A DNA stretch of 64,000 nt from Microbacterium sp. 1S1 (GCF_008271365.1 NZ_CP043430.1:1-64000); one strand, 5' to 3'; shown: positions 41,098 to 50,006, counted from the first letter of the stretch. The notes: generated from the letters alone by a model not told the origin. Numbers and translations are program-made.

Positions 41098-41664
41098 TCA
41101 GGGCGCCGGAGTCTCGGGTGCCGACGCGGAGCGGTCGAGGCCGATGACGACGGTGAGCTGCTTCTGCCCATCGTCCGTCTGCCCCTCGTAGTAGTCGCTC
41201 TGCTGCACCTGGGCACCGCCGATGACGCCCGCCAGCCCCATCGCCGCCTCCTCGTCCTCGGCGCTGACGTAGTAGACGGTCGTCGTCTCGAAGTCATTGC
41301 TGGCGCTGTCGCTGGCGAGCACGGCTTCGGCCGGCCACCCGGCATTGACGAGGGTGTCCCGCATCTGCTCGTCCAGTCCGCTGTCCGGGGTCGCGTTGAG
41401 GATCAGCACGGAGTAGGCGGTATCGACCACGCCCGTCTCCTCCGGCGTCGGGGCCGCCGACGGGGCGGCCTCAGGGAAGAGCTCGATGCGACCCATCACG
41501 GCCAGAGAGCCGAAGATGCCGGCCACGATGAGCACGAGCGCGGCGACGAAAGACCACAGCAGCACGATCCAGCCGTTCATGCCCGGGGCTTCCGCGCGGT
41601 GTGCTCCTACGCGTCCGGTGGAACGGGGGACCTCGTCGAAACGGTCACGGGGGGGCTTGGACAC
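41098..41664 (-). CDS. LytR C-terminal domain protein
   Basis: A 188-residue single-pass membrane protein. The cytosolic N-terminus (1-30) is basic, a helix spans about 32-56, and the outer part is a LytR_C domain (about 84-175, VLILNATPDSGLDEQ and TTTVYYVSAEDE). The domain is found in LytR-CpsA-Psr wall ligases, but here it stands alone, as in several Actinomycetota. A peptidoglycan-related role is plausible. GTG start with TAGCAT six bases before it. Confidence 0.88.
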   Translation of the reverse strand: MSKPPRDRFDEVPRSTGRVGAHRAEAPGMNGWIVLLWSFVAALVLIVAGIFGSLAVMGRIELFPEAAPSAAPTPEETGVVDTAYSVLILNATPDSGLDEQMRDTLVNAGWPAEAVLASDSASNDFETTTVYYVSAEDEEAAMGLAGVIGGAQVQQSDYYEGQTDDGQKQLTVVIGLDRSASAPETPAP

Positions 41665-41670
41665 CCCTCG

Positions 41671-41676
41671 ATGCTA
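41671..41676 (-). promoter_or_regulatory. -10 element of leaderless LytR_C gene
   Basis: TAGCAT on the minus strand lies six bases before the GTG at 41664. Confidence 0.5.
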
Positions 41677-41734
41677 GCGGCACGTCCCTGGCAATCCGTT
41701 CCGCATGCCCCGCTTCCCGTCGCGCGGAGTCCGC

Positions 41735-41995
41735 TCACCCGGTGAAGCCGGGGATCCGCGCGGCGCGCCTGGCACCACGCGCGTCGCGGAGCCGTCGCAG
41801 GCGCCGGACGAGCATGGGATCGAACTCGAGGGCCGCCTCGGAGTCGATCAGCCGCCCGAGGAGCTGGTAGTACCGCGCCGCGCTCATGCCCAGCCGCGCC
41901 CGGATGACCTCCTCCTTCATGCCGCCGTGGCGCGGCCAGGCGGCCTCCAGGGCGAGGATCGCGCGATCGCGTTCCGTCAGGTGGTCTGCGGGCAT
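41735..41995 (-). CDS. DUF3263 protein
   Basis: An 86-residue protein with a helix-turn-helix-like domain (MKEEVIRARLGMSAARYYQLLGRL, read in two parts) of the DUF3263 family. This family is conserved in Actinomycetota and usually lies beside the LytR_C gene, as here. DNA binding is likely but not shown, and the function is unknown. The ATG has TAACCT six bases upstream and no ribosome site. Confidence 0.87.
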   Translation of the reverse strand: MPADHLTERDRAILALEAAWPRHGGMKEEVIRARLGMSAARYYQLLGRLIDSEAALEFDPMLVRRLRRLRDARGARRAARIPGFTG

Positions 41996-42001
41996 GCCCT
42001 C

Positions 42002-42007
42002 AGGTTA
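42002..42007 (-). promoter_or_regulatory. -10 element of leaderless DUF3263 gene
   Basis: TAACCT on the minus strand lies six bases before the ATG at 41995, inside the end of the DUF2332 gene. Confidence 0.5.
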
Positions 42008-42997
42008 GGTCGCCGATGCCCGATCGCCCGCGCGCCACTCCCAGCGAGCGCCGAGCGGATCGGCTGCAGTGAGGACTCGTCCGTCGAGCGCGACGACGAA
42101 ACCGGGCCACGTCTCCGCCTCGACCGGGGGCTTCCACACGTCGAGCAGGGCAGGTGGGTCGATCGTGACCCATCGCGCCGGAAGCGCCGTGATCCGGGCG
42201 ACCAGCTCCTCCCGGTCCGCCCGCGGGATGTGCACGAGCACGCCCGGCGTCGTGATCACCAGCGCCGCGTCCGGCGGGGCGGATCGTGCGAGGCGCTCCA
42301 GATGAGCGGCGGCATCGCCGGCGACGAGCAGCGGAGGATCGGCCGCGGCGATGTCGAGGGCGGCCGTGATGCGCTGCTCCCTCCCCTGCTCGCCCGGCCA
42401 GACGAGCGCGCGAAGCCAGCGCCGGTCCTCGTCGTCCGCGGCGTCCAGCGGAGCCAGGTCGATCCCCGCGCGCCAGACGACCTCGGGCATCCGCAACGGC
42501 GGCAGGTCGCCGGAGACGACGCACTCGAGCACCACCGGCGACGGACCGGCGACGGGATCGAGGGCGCGGCGGAGGGTGCCGTCCTCGTCGGTGAAGCGGT
42601 ACGAGTAGCGGTCCGGATAGAGGCAGAGCCCCGCGGAGGCGCCCACTTCCAGCAGGGCGAGCGGCCCGTCGATCTCCGAGAGCGCGGGCAGCAGGGCCGC
42701 TGTCCGGAGGGGCTCGTTCGTCTGGAGCGCGCGTCTCGTGCACTCGTCGACGAACCGGTCTCCCGCCGCGAGGACGAACCGGCGCCACTCCCCGTAGGGC
42801 CCGTTTCCGGCACCGAGCAGGCGGGAGACCGCGAAGACGAGGGGAGGCTGCCTCCGGGTGGCGGGGATCCGCCGGAGTAGGTCACGGAGTTCCTCGTCCT
42901 CGGCGATGCCCGCAGCCCACTCGGCGTACAGGGCGCTGCGCCCCGGCGCTTCCTCCACCGCGAATCGGGCGTAGCGCTCCTGTACGGCGTCCGTCAT
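42005..42997 (-). CDS. DUF2332 protein
   Basis: A 330-residue cytosolic protein of the DUF2332 family. The segment LLEVGASAGLCLYPDRYSY (about 115-133) resembles the SAM-binding loop of class I methyltransferases, so an enzyme with that fold is possible. The substrate is unknown. It starts at the ATG with CAGAAT six bases upstream, giving a leaderless transcript. The longer frame upstream overlaps msrB on the other strand and is not used. Confidence 0.87.
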   Translation of the reverse strand: MTDAVQERYARFAVEEAPGRSALYAEWAAGIAEDEELRDLLRRIPATRRQPPLVFAVSRLLGAGNGPYGEWRRFVLAAGDRFVDECTRRALQTNEPLRTAALLPALSEIDGPLALLEVGASAGLCLYPDRYSYRFTDEDGTLRRALDPVAGPSPVVLECVVSGDLPPLRMPEVVWRAGIDLAPLDAADDEDRRWLRALVWPGEQGREQRITAALDIAAADPPLLVAGDAAAHLERLARSAPPDAALVITTPGVLVHIPRADREELVARITALPARWVTIDPPALLDVWKPPVEAETWPGFVVALDGRVLTAADPLGARWEWRAGDRASAT

Positions 42998-43003
42998 GCG
43001 TCC

Positions 43004-43009
43004 ATTCTG
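43004..43009 (-). promoter_or_regulatory. -10 element of leaderless DUF2332 gene
   Basis: CAGAAT on the minus strand lies six bases before the ATG at 42997. Confidence 0.45.
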
Positions 43010-43068
43010 TCGCGGGGCGCCACCACGGCCCCACACGAGGGAGAATGGAGGGGACTCAGGAGGACACG

Positions 43069-43473
43069 ATGCCCTACAGCGTGAACAAGACCGAAGACGA
43101 GTGGCGCGAAGAGCTCGGGGAAGAGCAGTACGCCGTGCTGCGCCAGGCTGCCACCGAGCGCGCCTGGACCGGCGAGCTGCTCGACGAGGAGCGTGCCGGC
43201 CTCTACACCTGCGGTGCATGCGGGGCCGAGCTGTTCAAGAGCGGCACCAAGTTCGATTCCGGATGCGGCTGGCCGAGCTTCTACGAGTCTGTGCGTCCCG
43301 ACGCCGTCGAACTGCTCGAGGACGACAGTCTCGGCATGGTCCGTACCGAGGTCCGCTGCGCCACCTGCGGCTCGCATCTCGGCCACGTCTTCCCCGACGG
43401 CTTCGGCACCCCCACCGGAGACCGCTACTGCATGAACTCGATCGCGCTGAACTTCACGCCCGACGAGTCGTGA
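43069..43473 (+). CDS. msrB: peptide-methionine (R)-S-oxide reductase
   Basis: It repairs methionine-R-sulfoxide in proteins. The 134-residue enzyme has four zinc Cys (48, 51, 97, 100), the resolving Cys66 in SGCGWPSF and catalytic Cys121 in RYCMNS. AGGAGG is five bases before the ATG at 43069; the upstream ATG at 43045 lacks a ribosome site. The next gene overlaps by four bases (GTGA), coupling it to a nitroreductase. Confidence 0.97.
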   Translation: MPYSVNKTEDEWREELGEEQYAVLRQAATERAWTGELLDEERAGLYTCGACGAELFKSGTKFDSGCGWPSFYESVRPDAVELLEDDSLGMVRTEVRCATCGSHLGHVFPDGFGTPTGDRYCMNSIALNFTPDES

Positions 43474-44144
43474 GCGCCCTCGACGCCGTCCGCGCACGGC
43501 AGTCCTGGTCGAAGGTCGGAGACACCGCGCCGGGGCGCGAGGAGCTGGTGACGCTCGTGGGAGCGGCCGGTCGTGTCGCCGACCACTCCTCCCTGCGCCC
43601 GTGGCGGCTGATCGAGCTCCGGGGCGCCGACCGTGAGGCGCTCGGCGCCGCGATCGCGGAGGCGCAGGGCGATGCCGAGCCGTCGACGAAGCCGCTGCGC
43701 GCCCCGCTCCTCATCGCCGTGGTCGCCAGCTATCGCGCCAGCGAGAAGGTCCCGCGCTGGGAGCAGGAGGCCGTGGCCTCCGGGGTCGCCCACATGCTGA
43801 GCCTGCTGCTCGACGAAGCCGGGTGGGGGGTCATCTGGCGGACCGGACACTACACCCGGTCGGAACCGGTCGCGCGCATGCACGGGCTGGGGCCGCACGA
43901 GGAGCTGCTCGGCTGGCTGTACGTCGGCGCGAAGCCCGAGGGCAAGAGCCCGGGCCGCCGCAAGACCGTCGACGCCCGCGCCCTGCTGACCCGCCCGCCG
44001 AAGCTCACCGCGGAGGCGCGGGCGGCCGCGGAGGCGGCGGCGCAGGAAGCCGAGAAGAGGAAGGCCGTGAAGGCCGAGAAGAAGGCTCGCAAGAAGGCCG
44101 AGAAGAAGGCTCGCAAGAAGGCGAAGAAGAAGAAGGACTCCTAA
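43470..44144 (+). CDS. nitroreductase-family protein with Lys-rich tail
   Basis: A 224-residue FMN-dependent oxidoreductase-like protein. Residues about 5-165 show the nitroreductase fold, with DHSSLRPWRLIEL (the usual hapsgnRqP-like loop) and GWGVIWRTGHYT. Residues 184-224 are a lysine/alanine helix (KAEKKARKKAEKKARKKAKK) unlike other family members I know. It could bind nucleic acid or acidic membranes. GTG start overlaps msrB. The substrate is unknown; a role in redox repair is suggested only by the neighbour. Confidence 0.88.
   Translation: MSALDAVRARQSWSKVGDTAPGREELVTLVGAAGRVADHSSLRPWRLIELRGADREALGAAIAEAQGDAEPSTKPLRAPLLIAVVASYRASEKVPRWEQEAVASGVAHMLSLLLDEAGWGVIWRTGHYTRSEPVARMHGLGPHEELLGWLYVGAKPEGKSPGRRKTVDARALLTRPPKLTAEARAAAEAAAQEAEKRKAVKAEKKARKKAEKKARKKAKKKKDS
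44070..44117. repeat. tandem 24-base repeat in nitroreductase tail
   Basis: Two identical 24-base units (44070-44093, 44094-44117) encode KAEKKARK twice. Recent duplication has extended the basic tail. Confidence 0.9.
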
Positions 44145-45085
44145 AGGCGGCGGCGGCGCCAGGGCACCGCGACGAGGACCGAGCCGACCGCGACGACCAC
44201 CATCGCCATCACCTGCCACAGCGCCGGCCCCGCCTGTGCCGGCCAGAGCAGGTCGATCACGACCGACGTGACGAGCTGCCCGAGCACCGAGCCGAGGCCC
44301 ATCAGCAGCACGCCGGTGTGCGCGACGATGAACGCGCCGAGCAGGATGTAGCCCGCCCCGAGGAAGCCGCCGAGGTACAGCCACGGTTCCGCGGGCAGCG
44401 CCGCCGGCCAGCCGCGAACGGCGATACTCGTGCCTGCGGCGAGCGCGAGCACCAGCGTTCCCGCGATGAAGCTCATCAGGGTCGCGGCGATCGGCGACTG
44501 CACGCGCTGCGCGAGCCGGCCGTTCGTCGCAGCCTGCCATGCGATGCCCACACCGGCGGCGAAGGGCAGCAGCAGCATCCACAGCGGCGCGTTCGTCAGC
44601 ACGTCGCCGGAGAGCGAGATGCCGACGGCGGCGAGGGCGAGCAGCCCGCCCAGCACGCGGCCGGGAGTCACGGCCACGACTCCGGCGGGTCCGAACCCGA
44701 TGCGGTCGAGGACGAGACCGTGCAGCGTCTGCCCCGCCACCACACCGACCGTGAACAGCGAGACGCCGAGGATCCCGGCGGTCAGCCCCTGGGTGGAGAC
44801 GGTGAGCGCACCGCAGGCGCCACCGAGGAGCATCCAGAACGGGATGCTCCTGTCTCGGACCCCGCGGCCGAGACGCGCCGCCCCCCGGCGTGCAGAGGGC
44901 AGGAAGGAGATGACGGCGGCGAGCGCGACGAGTCCGACGGCGAAGGACAGGAATCCGGCGACGATGCCGTTGTCGACCCGCACGCCGAGGACGCCGTTGA
45001 TGCGCGCCTGGATCGCGGTCATCACCCCGATCGCGACGGCTCCACCGAGCGCCAGCGGGGCGGGGAGTCGGCGGGCGGGGGTCAC
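44141..45085 (-). CDS. YdcZ/DUF606-type transporter, fused double form
   Basis: A 314-residue membrane protein with about ten helices, made of two DUF606 (YdcZ-like) halves (about 10-150 and 160-310). It belongs to the drug/metabolite transporter superfamily. Each half carries a GGxxG-like segment and an AGQ or LGQ-type helix (VGVVAGQTLHGL and GLGSVLGQLVTS). The substrate is unknown. The GTG start has TAGTGT six bases upstream. Its 3' end overlaps the convergent nitroreductase gene by four bases. Confidence 0.88.
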   Translation of the reverse strand: MTPARRLPAPLALGGAVAIGVMTAIQARINGVLGVRVDNGIVAGFLSFAVGLVALAAVISFLPSARRGAARLGRGVRDRSIPFWMLLGGACGALTVSTQGLTAGILGVSLFTVGVVAGQTLHGLVLDRIGFGPAGVVAVTPGRVLGGLLALAAVGISLSGDVLTNAPLWMLLLPFAAGVGIAWQAATNGRLAQRVQSPIAATLMSFIAGTLVLALAAGTSIAVRGWPAALPAEPWLYLGGFLGAGYILLGAFIVAHTGVLLMGLGSVLGQLVTSVVIDLLWPAQAGPALWQVMAMVVVAVGSVLVAVPWRRRRL

Positions 45086-45091
45086 CTGTCG

Positions 45092-45097
45092 ACACTA
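45092..45097 (-). promoter_or_regulatory. -10 element of leaderless YdcZ-type gene
   Basis: TAGTGT on the minus strand lies six bases before the GTG at 45085. Confidence 0.45.
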
Positions 45098-45206
45098 TCG
45101 GAGCGGCACCCCGCGGCCGTCCTCCACAGCGCCGTCCTTCCCGAGGACGATCACGACGCCCGTGGGAATCGTCCTCCGGGAGGACGCGCCGAGGCTCCGC
45201 GATCCG

Positions 45207-45212
45207 TAGCGT
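45207..45212 (+). promoter_or_regulatory. -10 element of ABC transporter operon
   Basis: TAGCGT lies seven bases before the ATG at 45220. It overlaps and argues against the GTG at 45211. Confidence 0.45.
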
Positions 45213-45219
45213 GGAGCCC

Positions 45220-46131
45220 ATGATCACCGCAGAAGGCCTCACCAAGAGATTCGGGGACAAGACCGCCGTGGACGGCGTGTCCTTCACCGTGCAGCCCGGC
45301 AGCGTCACCGGCTTCCTCGGGCCGAACGGCGCAGGGAAGTCGACGACCATGCGCATGATCGTCGGGCTGGACCGCCCGACGGCGGGGAAGGCGACCGTGG
45401 CCGGGCGGGAGTACCACAAGCTTCGCGCGCCCCTCACCGAGGTGGGCGTGCTCCTCGACGCGAAGGCCGTGCACACCGGGCGGACGGCGCGCGACCACCT
45501 GCGCGCCATGGCCGCCACACACGGCATCCCGAACTCCCGGGTCGACGAGGTCATCGAGCTCGCCGGGATCGGCTCGGTCGCCCGCAAGCGCGCCGGGAAG
45601 TTCTCCCTCGGGATGGGGCAGCGTCTGGGGATCGCGTCCGCTCTGCTCGGCGACCCGCACACCCTCATCCTCGACGAACCGGTCAACGGCCTCGACCCGG
45701 AGGGTGTCCGCTGGGTGCGGCAGTTCGTTCGGCATGCCGCATCCGAAGGTCGGACGGTGCTGCTGTCCAGCCATCTCATGAGCGAGATGGCGCAGACGGC
45801 CGACCACGTCATCGTGATGGGACGCGGCAAGGTGCTCGCCGACGCCCCGCTGGCGGACCTCGTCCGCTCCTGGACGACGAACCGCGTGCGGGTGCGCACG
45901 CCCCGCCCGACCGACCTCGTGGCGGCAGTGGGCGGGCCCGACGTGGAGATCATCAGCGCCGCCCCCGATCTGCTCGATATCGCCGGACTCCCGGCCGCAC
46001 GCATCGGGGACCTCGCCGCGGAGCGCGGGATCCCGTTGCACGAACTCACCCCGACCACCGGGTCCCTCGAAGAGGCGTACCTCGCCCTCACCGGCGATGC
46101 CGTCGAGTACCGCACGAAGGAGCTCTCATGA
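45220..46131 (+). CDS. ABC transporter ATP-binding protein
   Basis: A 303-residue ATPase of a DrrA/BcrA-like two-protein exporter. Walker A is GPNGAGKST (about 34-42), the signature is FSLGMGQRLGIASAL and Walker B is LILDEPVNGLD. A C-terminal regulatory extension follows (about 215-303). It is followed by a permease (ATGA overlap) and a NarL-type kinase and regulator, the standard layout of bacitracin/antibiotic-responsive exporters. The ATG at 45220 is preferred over the GTG nine bases earlier. Confidence 0.93.
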   Translation: MITAEGLTKRFGDKTAVDGVSFTVQPGSVTGFLGPNGAGKSTTMRMIVGLDRPTAGKATVAGREYHKLRAPLTEVGVLLDAKAVHTGRTARDHLRAMAATHGIPNSRVDEVIELAGIGSVARKRAGKFSLGMGQRLGIASALLGDPHTLILDEPVNGLDPEGVRWVRQFVRHAASEGRTVLLSSHLMSEMAQTADHVIVMGRGKVLADAPLADLVRSWTTNRVRVRTPRPTDLVAAVGGPDVEIISAAPDLLDIAGLPAARIGDLAAERGIPLHELTPTTGSLEEAYLALTGDAVEYRTKELS

Positions 46132-46952
46132 CCGCCACCCCCGCCGTGACGACCTCCGCCGTCGCACATCCCGCCACCAACTCCGGTCACCGCCTCACCT
46201 TCGCCCGTGCGGTGCGTGGCGAGGCCATCAAGCTCACGACGCTCCGCTCGACCTGGTGGTCGATCGCGATCGTGGCCGTGCTGACGGTCGGCATCGCCGT
46301 CCTCATCGCCCAGGCGATCGATGCCCCCGGCTTCGAGCCGATCCAGGCCGTGGTCATGCCCATCCAGTTCACGATGCTGCTTGCCGGCATCATCGGTGCC
46401 ATCTCCGTGACGGGCGAGTACTCCACCGGGATGATCCGTTCTACGCTGACGGCCGACCCGATCCGCGGCTCCGTCCTGCTGGCGAAGTCGCTCGTCCTCG
46501 CGGCCTTCCTGTTCCTTTCCTCGCTGGTGATCTTCGGTGCCGCCGCCGCGGCCGTCTCCGTGGTGGTCGCCGGTCGCGACCAGGGCATCGACTGGGCCGA
46601 CCCCGCGACGTCGGTGCTGCCCATCGTCGTGGCGTCCTTGGCGATGGCGGTCTTCGCTCTCATCGGCGTGGCGTTCGGCTTCATCCTGCGGTCGGGAGCC
46701 GGGGCGATCGCGGCGACGGTCGGCCTGTTGTTCGTCCTCCCCATCGTCGCGAGCTTCTTCTCGATGGCCGGAGAGGCCTGGGCCTGGGTGATCGACGCCT
46801 CCGCCTACCTGCCGGTCTCCGCCGCGCAGAACGCGATCCTCCCCAGCGACTCCGCGACTCTGGAGGCTCCCGTCGCCTTCCTCACCCTGGGCTGCTGGGC
46901 GATCGGCGGGCTGCTGGCCGCCTGGGCCGTCCTGCGCACTCGCGACGCATAG
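46128..46952 (+). CDS. ABC transporter permease
   Basis: A 274-residue membrane protein with six helices (about 43-65, 78-98, 120-148, 163-190, 200-220, 248-268). The conserved GEYSTGMIRSTLTA after helix 2 is typical of ABC-2/YhaP-type exporter permeases. The start overlaps the ATPase stop by four bases. With the ATPase it should form an exporter of a lipid or peptide antibiotic. Confidence 0.92.
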   Translation: MTATPAVTTSAVAHPATNSGHRLTFARAVRGEAIKLTTLRSTWWSIAIVAVLTVGIAVLIAQAIDAPGFEPIQAVVMPIQFTMLLAGIIGAISVTGEYSTGMIRSTLTADPIRGSVLLAKSLVLAAFLFLSSLVIFGAAAAAVSVVVAGRDQGIDWADPATSVLPIVVASLAMAVFALIGVAFGFILRSGAGAIAATVGLLFVLPIVASFFSMAGEAWAWVIDASAYLPVSAAQNAILPSDSATLEAPVAFLTLGCWAIGGLLAAWAVLRTRDA

Positions 46953-46960
46953 GCGGTCCG

Positions 46961-48229
46961 GTGCCGGCGAAGCGACGCGGACCGGACACGGTCCGGGAGG
47001 ACGAGGGGCTACGGCTCCCTCGTCCTCCCGGCGTGTTCCGGCGCTTCTGGGCGCGCCATCCGGTTCTCGCCGACGTCCTGCTCACGCTGCTCTGCATCCT
47101 CCTGACGATCACTCCTGCCGCGCGGATCGATGAGACCGACCTCGGCCCCGTCCCTCTCGCGCCGGCCGCGCTGGTGCCGGTGTGGGTGATCGCGGCCTGT
47201 GCCACCCTGCTCTGGCGCCGGCGGAAGCCCTGGCTCCCCGCGATCGCGGCGATTCTGCTCGAGGTCTTCCTGCTGTTCTCCGCGCTGCCGGGGAGCAGCC
47301 CGCTGCTGCTGTTCGCCGGTTACTCCCTCGCCGTCCACCGCTCCACCCGCGCCGCGTGGACTGCTTTCGGCATCGGGGTCGCAAGCACCGCCACCGGAGC
47401 CGGACTCCTGCTCTGGGCGGGCGTCTTCACACTGCAAGAGGCGGCCAACGCCCTGCTCGGCACGGTCGTGCTCGGCCTCATCGGCACTCTGATCGGCGCG
47501 AACGTCGGGAGCAGGAAACGCTATCTGGACGCACTGATCGATCGCTCACGCCAGCTTCTCGTGGAGCGCGACCAGCAGGCGCAACTGGCCGCTGCCGCGG
47601 AACGGGCCCGCATCGCCAGGGAGATGCACGACATCGTGTCACACTCCCTCACGGTGGTCGTCGCGCTGTCCGAGGGAGCCGCGGCCACGCCGGACCGCGA
47701 GCAGGCCCGCGCTGCCGCCGCCTCGGCCGCGGACACCGCCCGCAGCGCGCTCGCCCAGATGCGCGCGATGCTCGGCGTCCTCCGGGACGACGACGCCCCG
47801 CTCCTTCTCGCACCGGTGTCTCCCGCCTCGCCGCAGGAGACCGTCGCGGCGGCACAGCGGACGGGATACCCGGTCACCCTCACCACGACGGGTGAGGCGG
47901 AGGTCTCGTCCGACGTCGCCCATGCGCTCGGCCGGATCGTGCAGGAGGGGCTGACGAACGCGATGCGGCACGCCCCGGCCGCGACGACGGCGTCCGTGCG
48001 GCTGACGTATGCGCCCGCTACCGTGGTCGTGGAGATCGTCAACGACGGAGTCGTGGGCTCTCCCGGGCAGGACGGCTTCGGTCTCCGGGGGCTCCTCGAG
48101 CGCGCCGCCCACGTCCGCGGCACACTGGAGTCACGGCCGGACGGTGCGGGCCGCTGGCTCCTGCGCGCCGTCCTGCCGACATCATCCGAGGCCCCGGCCG
48201 TGTCGCCGGGCGGAGAGGGGAACGCATGA
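46961..48229 (+). CDS. NarL-type sensor histidine kinase
   Basis: A 422-residue kinase. The N-terminal half has about five membrane helices (residues 35-185) and no large external sensor. The HisKA_3 domain has ARIAREMHDIVSHSLTVVV with the phospho-acceptor His. The ATPase part has a degenerate N-box (EGLTNAMRHAP) and GFGLRGLLERA. The GTG at 46961 is chosen nine bases past the permease stop. Its ATGA overlap with the regulator shows coupling. It probably senses damage or drug at the membrane. Confidence 0.91.
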   Translation: MPAKRRGPDTVREDEGLRLPRPPGVFRRFWARHPVLADVLLTLLCILLTITPAARIDETDLGPVPLAPAALVPVWVIAACATLLWRRRKPWLPAIAAILLEVFLLFSALPGSSPLLLFAGYSLAVHRSTRAAWTAFGIGVASTATGAGLLLWAGVFTLQEAANALLGTVVLGLIGTLIGANVGSRKRYLDALIDRSRQLLVERDQQAQLAAAAERARIAREMHDIVSHSLTVVVALSEGAAATPDREQARAAAASAADTARSALAQMRAMLGVLRDDDAPLLLAPVSPASPQETVAAAQRTGYPVTLTTTGEAEVSSDVAHALGRIVQEGLTNAMRHAPAATTASVRLTYAPATVVVEIVNDGVVGSPGQDGFGLRGLLERAAHVRGTLESRPDGAGRWLLRAVLPTSSEAPAVSPGGEGNA

Positions 48230-48900
48230 CATCGCCCATCCGTGTGCTCCTGGTCGACGACCAGGAGCTGATCCGACTCGGCTTCCGGATGGTCCTCGAG
48301 GCGGAGCCGGACATCGTCGTCATCGGGGAAGCCGCGGACGGGAAGGCGGCCATCGCCCAGAGCGCCGCACTCGCCCCCGACCTCGTGCTCATGGACATCC
48401 GCATGCCGGAACTCGACGGCATCGGCGCGACGAAGGCCATCGTCGACGCGCACCCCGAGACCCGGGTGCTCGTCCTGACGACGTTCGACCTGGACGAGTA
48501 CGCCTTCGGCGCGATCCGTGCCGGCGCCAGCGGCTTCCTCCTCAAGGACGCCCAGCGGCACGAGATGCTCTCCGCGGTACGCGCCGTCCACCGCGGGGAC
48601 GCGGCCCTGGCGCCGCGGGTCACCCGCATGCTGCTGGAGCACGTCGGCCCGCAGCTCACGGATCCCGGGACGGCCGCCGCGGCTGTGGACGACGCCGGAT
48701 ACCGTTCCCTGACCGACCGCGAGCGCGAGGTGTTCCTCGCGATAGGGCGGGGCCTCAGCAACACCGAGATCGCTGCCACGCTCTATGTCGGCGAGTCCAC
48801 GGTCAAGACGCACGTCGGCCGCATCCTGGCCAAGCTCGGGGCGCGGGATCGGATCCACGCCGTGATCCTCGCGCACCGGCTCGGCCTGGTCGGCCGGTGA
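48226..48900 (+). CDS. NarL/LuxR-type response regulator
   Basis: A 224-residue regulator. The receiver domain has the acidic pair in LLVDDQELIRLGF, phospho-acceptor Asp57 in LVLMDIRMPELDG and Lys in GFLLKDA. The LuxR helix-turn-helix is near the C-terminus (LTDREREVFLAIGRGLSNTE). It is the last gene of the exporter operon and probably controls it. Convergent to the aldo/keto reductase gene. Confidence 0.93.
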   Translation: MTSPIRVLLVDDQELIRLGFRMVLEAEPDIVVIGEAADGKAAIAQSAALAPDLVLMDIRMPELDGIGATKAIVDAHPETRVLVLTTFDLDEYAFGAIRAGASGFLLKDAQRHEMLSAVRAVHRGDAALAPRVTRMLLEHVGPQLTDPGTAAAAVDDAGYRSLTDREREVFLAIGRGLSNTEIAATLYVGESTVKTHVGRILAKLGARDRIHAVILAHRLGLVGR

Positions 48901-48907
48901 GGTCCGG

Positions 48908-49861
48908 TCAGCGCTGCGGCGGCGTCCAGGCGGAGACGCGGTTCAGGCGCTCGACCTCCTCGGATGACAGCTCCAGCCGCGCGCCCGCGAGCAGGTCCGG
49001 GACCTGGTCGACGGTCCGGGCGCTGGCGATGGGCGCGACCACGGTCGGCTGCGCGCGCAGCCAGGCCAGGGCCGTTGCGGCGACCGAAGCGCCATGTGCA
49101 CGGCCGATCTCGTCCAGCGCGTCGATGATCCGCAGGCCCGCCTCGGTGGCGTACTTCGACGCACCGGCCGCCCGGGGAGAGCTCTCCCCCGCGGGCTCCG
49201 TGGAGCGGTACTTGCCGGTCAGGAATCCGCTTGCGAGCGCGTAGTACGGCACGAGACTCAGTCCGAACTCCTCGGCGACGGGGATGACGGTGTCCTCGAC
49301 CTCGTTGCGGTGCACCAGGTTGTAGTGCGGCTGGATGGCGACGGGACGTGCGACGCCGAGGCGGTCGGCGATGTCGATCCACTCGCGGATCCGGTCGGCC
49401 GTGTAGTTCGACACCGCCACGTGCCGGACGAGTCCGTCCGTGACGAGCGCACCGAACGCCGCGACCGTCTCCTCGAGCGGCACGGACTCGTCGTCGAAGT
49501 GCGCGTAGTAGAGATCGATCTCGTCCACTCCGAGGCGAGCGAGCGACGCCTCCGCCGCACGGCGGACGTTGTCGGCCGAGAGACCACGGAACGCCGGGTG
49601 CTGGCTCACCTTGGTCGCGACGACAACGCCCTGGGGCTTCCGCGCCGCGAGCCACGCTCCGATGATCGTCTCGCTCTCGCCGCCCTCGTTGCCCGGCACC
49701 CATGAGCTGTAGGAGTCCGCCGTGTCGATGAAGTCGCCACCCCCATCGAGGAAGGCGTCGAGGACGGCGAAGGAGGCGTCACGGTCGGCGGTCCAGCCGA
49801 ACACGTTGCCGCCGAGGGCGAGGGGGAAGACGTCGAGGTCACTGGTGCCGATGCGGGTCAT
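48908..49861 (-). CDS. aldo/keto reductase
   Basis: A 317-residue NADPH-dependent oxidoreductase with the TIM-barrel fold. Catalytic residues are Asp (about 43, in FIDTADSYSSW), Tyr48 of that segment, Lys in VVATKVSQ and His in DLYYAHFDD. The NADP-binding end is PIASARTVDQV. I chose the ATG at 49861 because homology begins there. A GTG at 49951, six bases after TATGTT, would add a 30-residue extension and fits the leaderless pattern, so the start is uncertain. Substrate unknown. Confidence 0.9.
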   Translation of the reverse strand: MTRIGTSDLDVFPLALGGNVFGWTADRDASFAVLDAFLDGGGDFIDTADSYSSWVPGNEGGESETIIGAWLAARKPQGVVVATKVSQHPAFRGLSADNVRRAAEASLARLGVDEIDLYYAHFDDESVPLEETVAAFGALVTDGLVRHVAVSNYTADRIREWIDIADRLGVARPVAIQPHYNLVHRNEVEDTVIPVAEEFGLSLVPYYALASGFLTGKYRSTEPAGESSPRAAGASKYATEAGLRIIDALDEIGRAHGASVAATALAWLRAQPTVVAPIASARTVDQVPDLLAGARLELSSEEVERLNRVSAWTPPQR

Positions 49862-49957
49862 GTTCGTGACAACCGCCAGGGGCGGTCCGGACATTCCCGC
49901 GGGGGTGAAGAGATGCGCAGGTGGCCGGGGCGGGGTGCCGACCACCTGCACCTCAGT

Positions 49958-49981
49958 AACATAACACTCTCCAAAGTGATA
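49958..49981 (-). promoter_or_regulatory. candidate promoter/operator of aldo/keto reductase gene
   Basis: TAACACT-CTCCAA-AGTGATA (49962-49981) is a seven-base inverted repeat with one mismatch, overlapping the -10-like TATGTT (49958-49963, minus strand). It may be the site of a repressor. Confidence 0.35.
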
Positions 49982-50006
49982 CGCGACCACCGATCGCGCG
50001 CCCGCC

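Noticed and set aside
43425..46190. A 921-codon minus-strand frame covering msrB, nitroreductase and ABC genes
   Set aside because: It spans several well-supported genes in another frame and has no ribosome site or domain.
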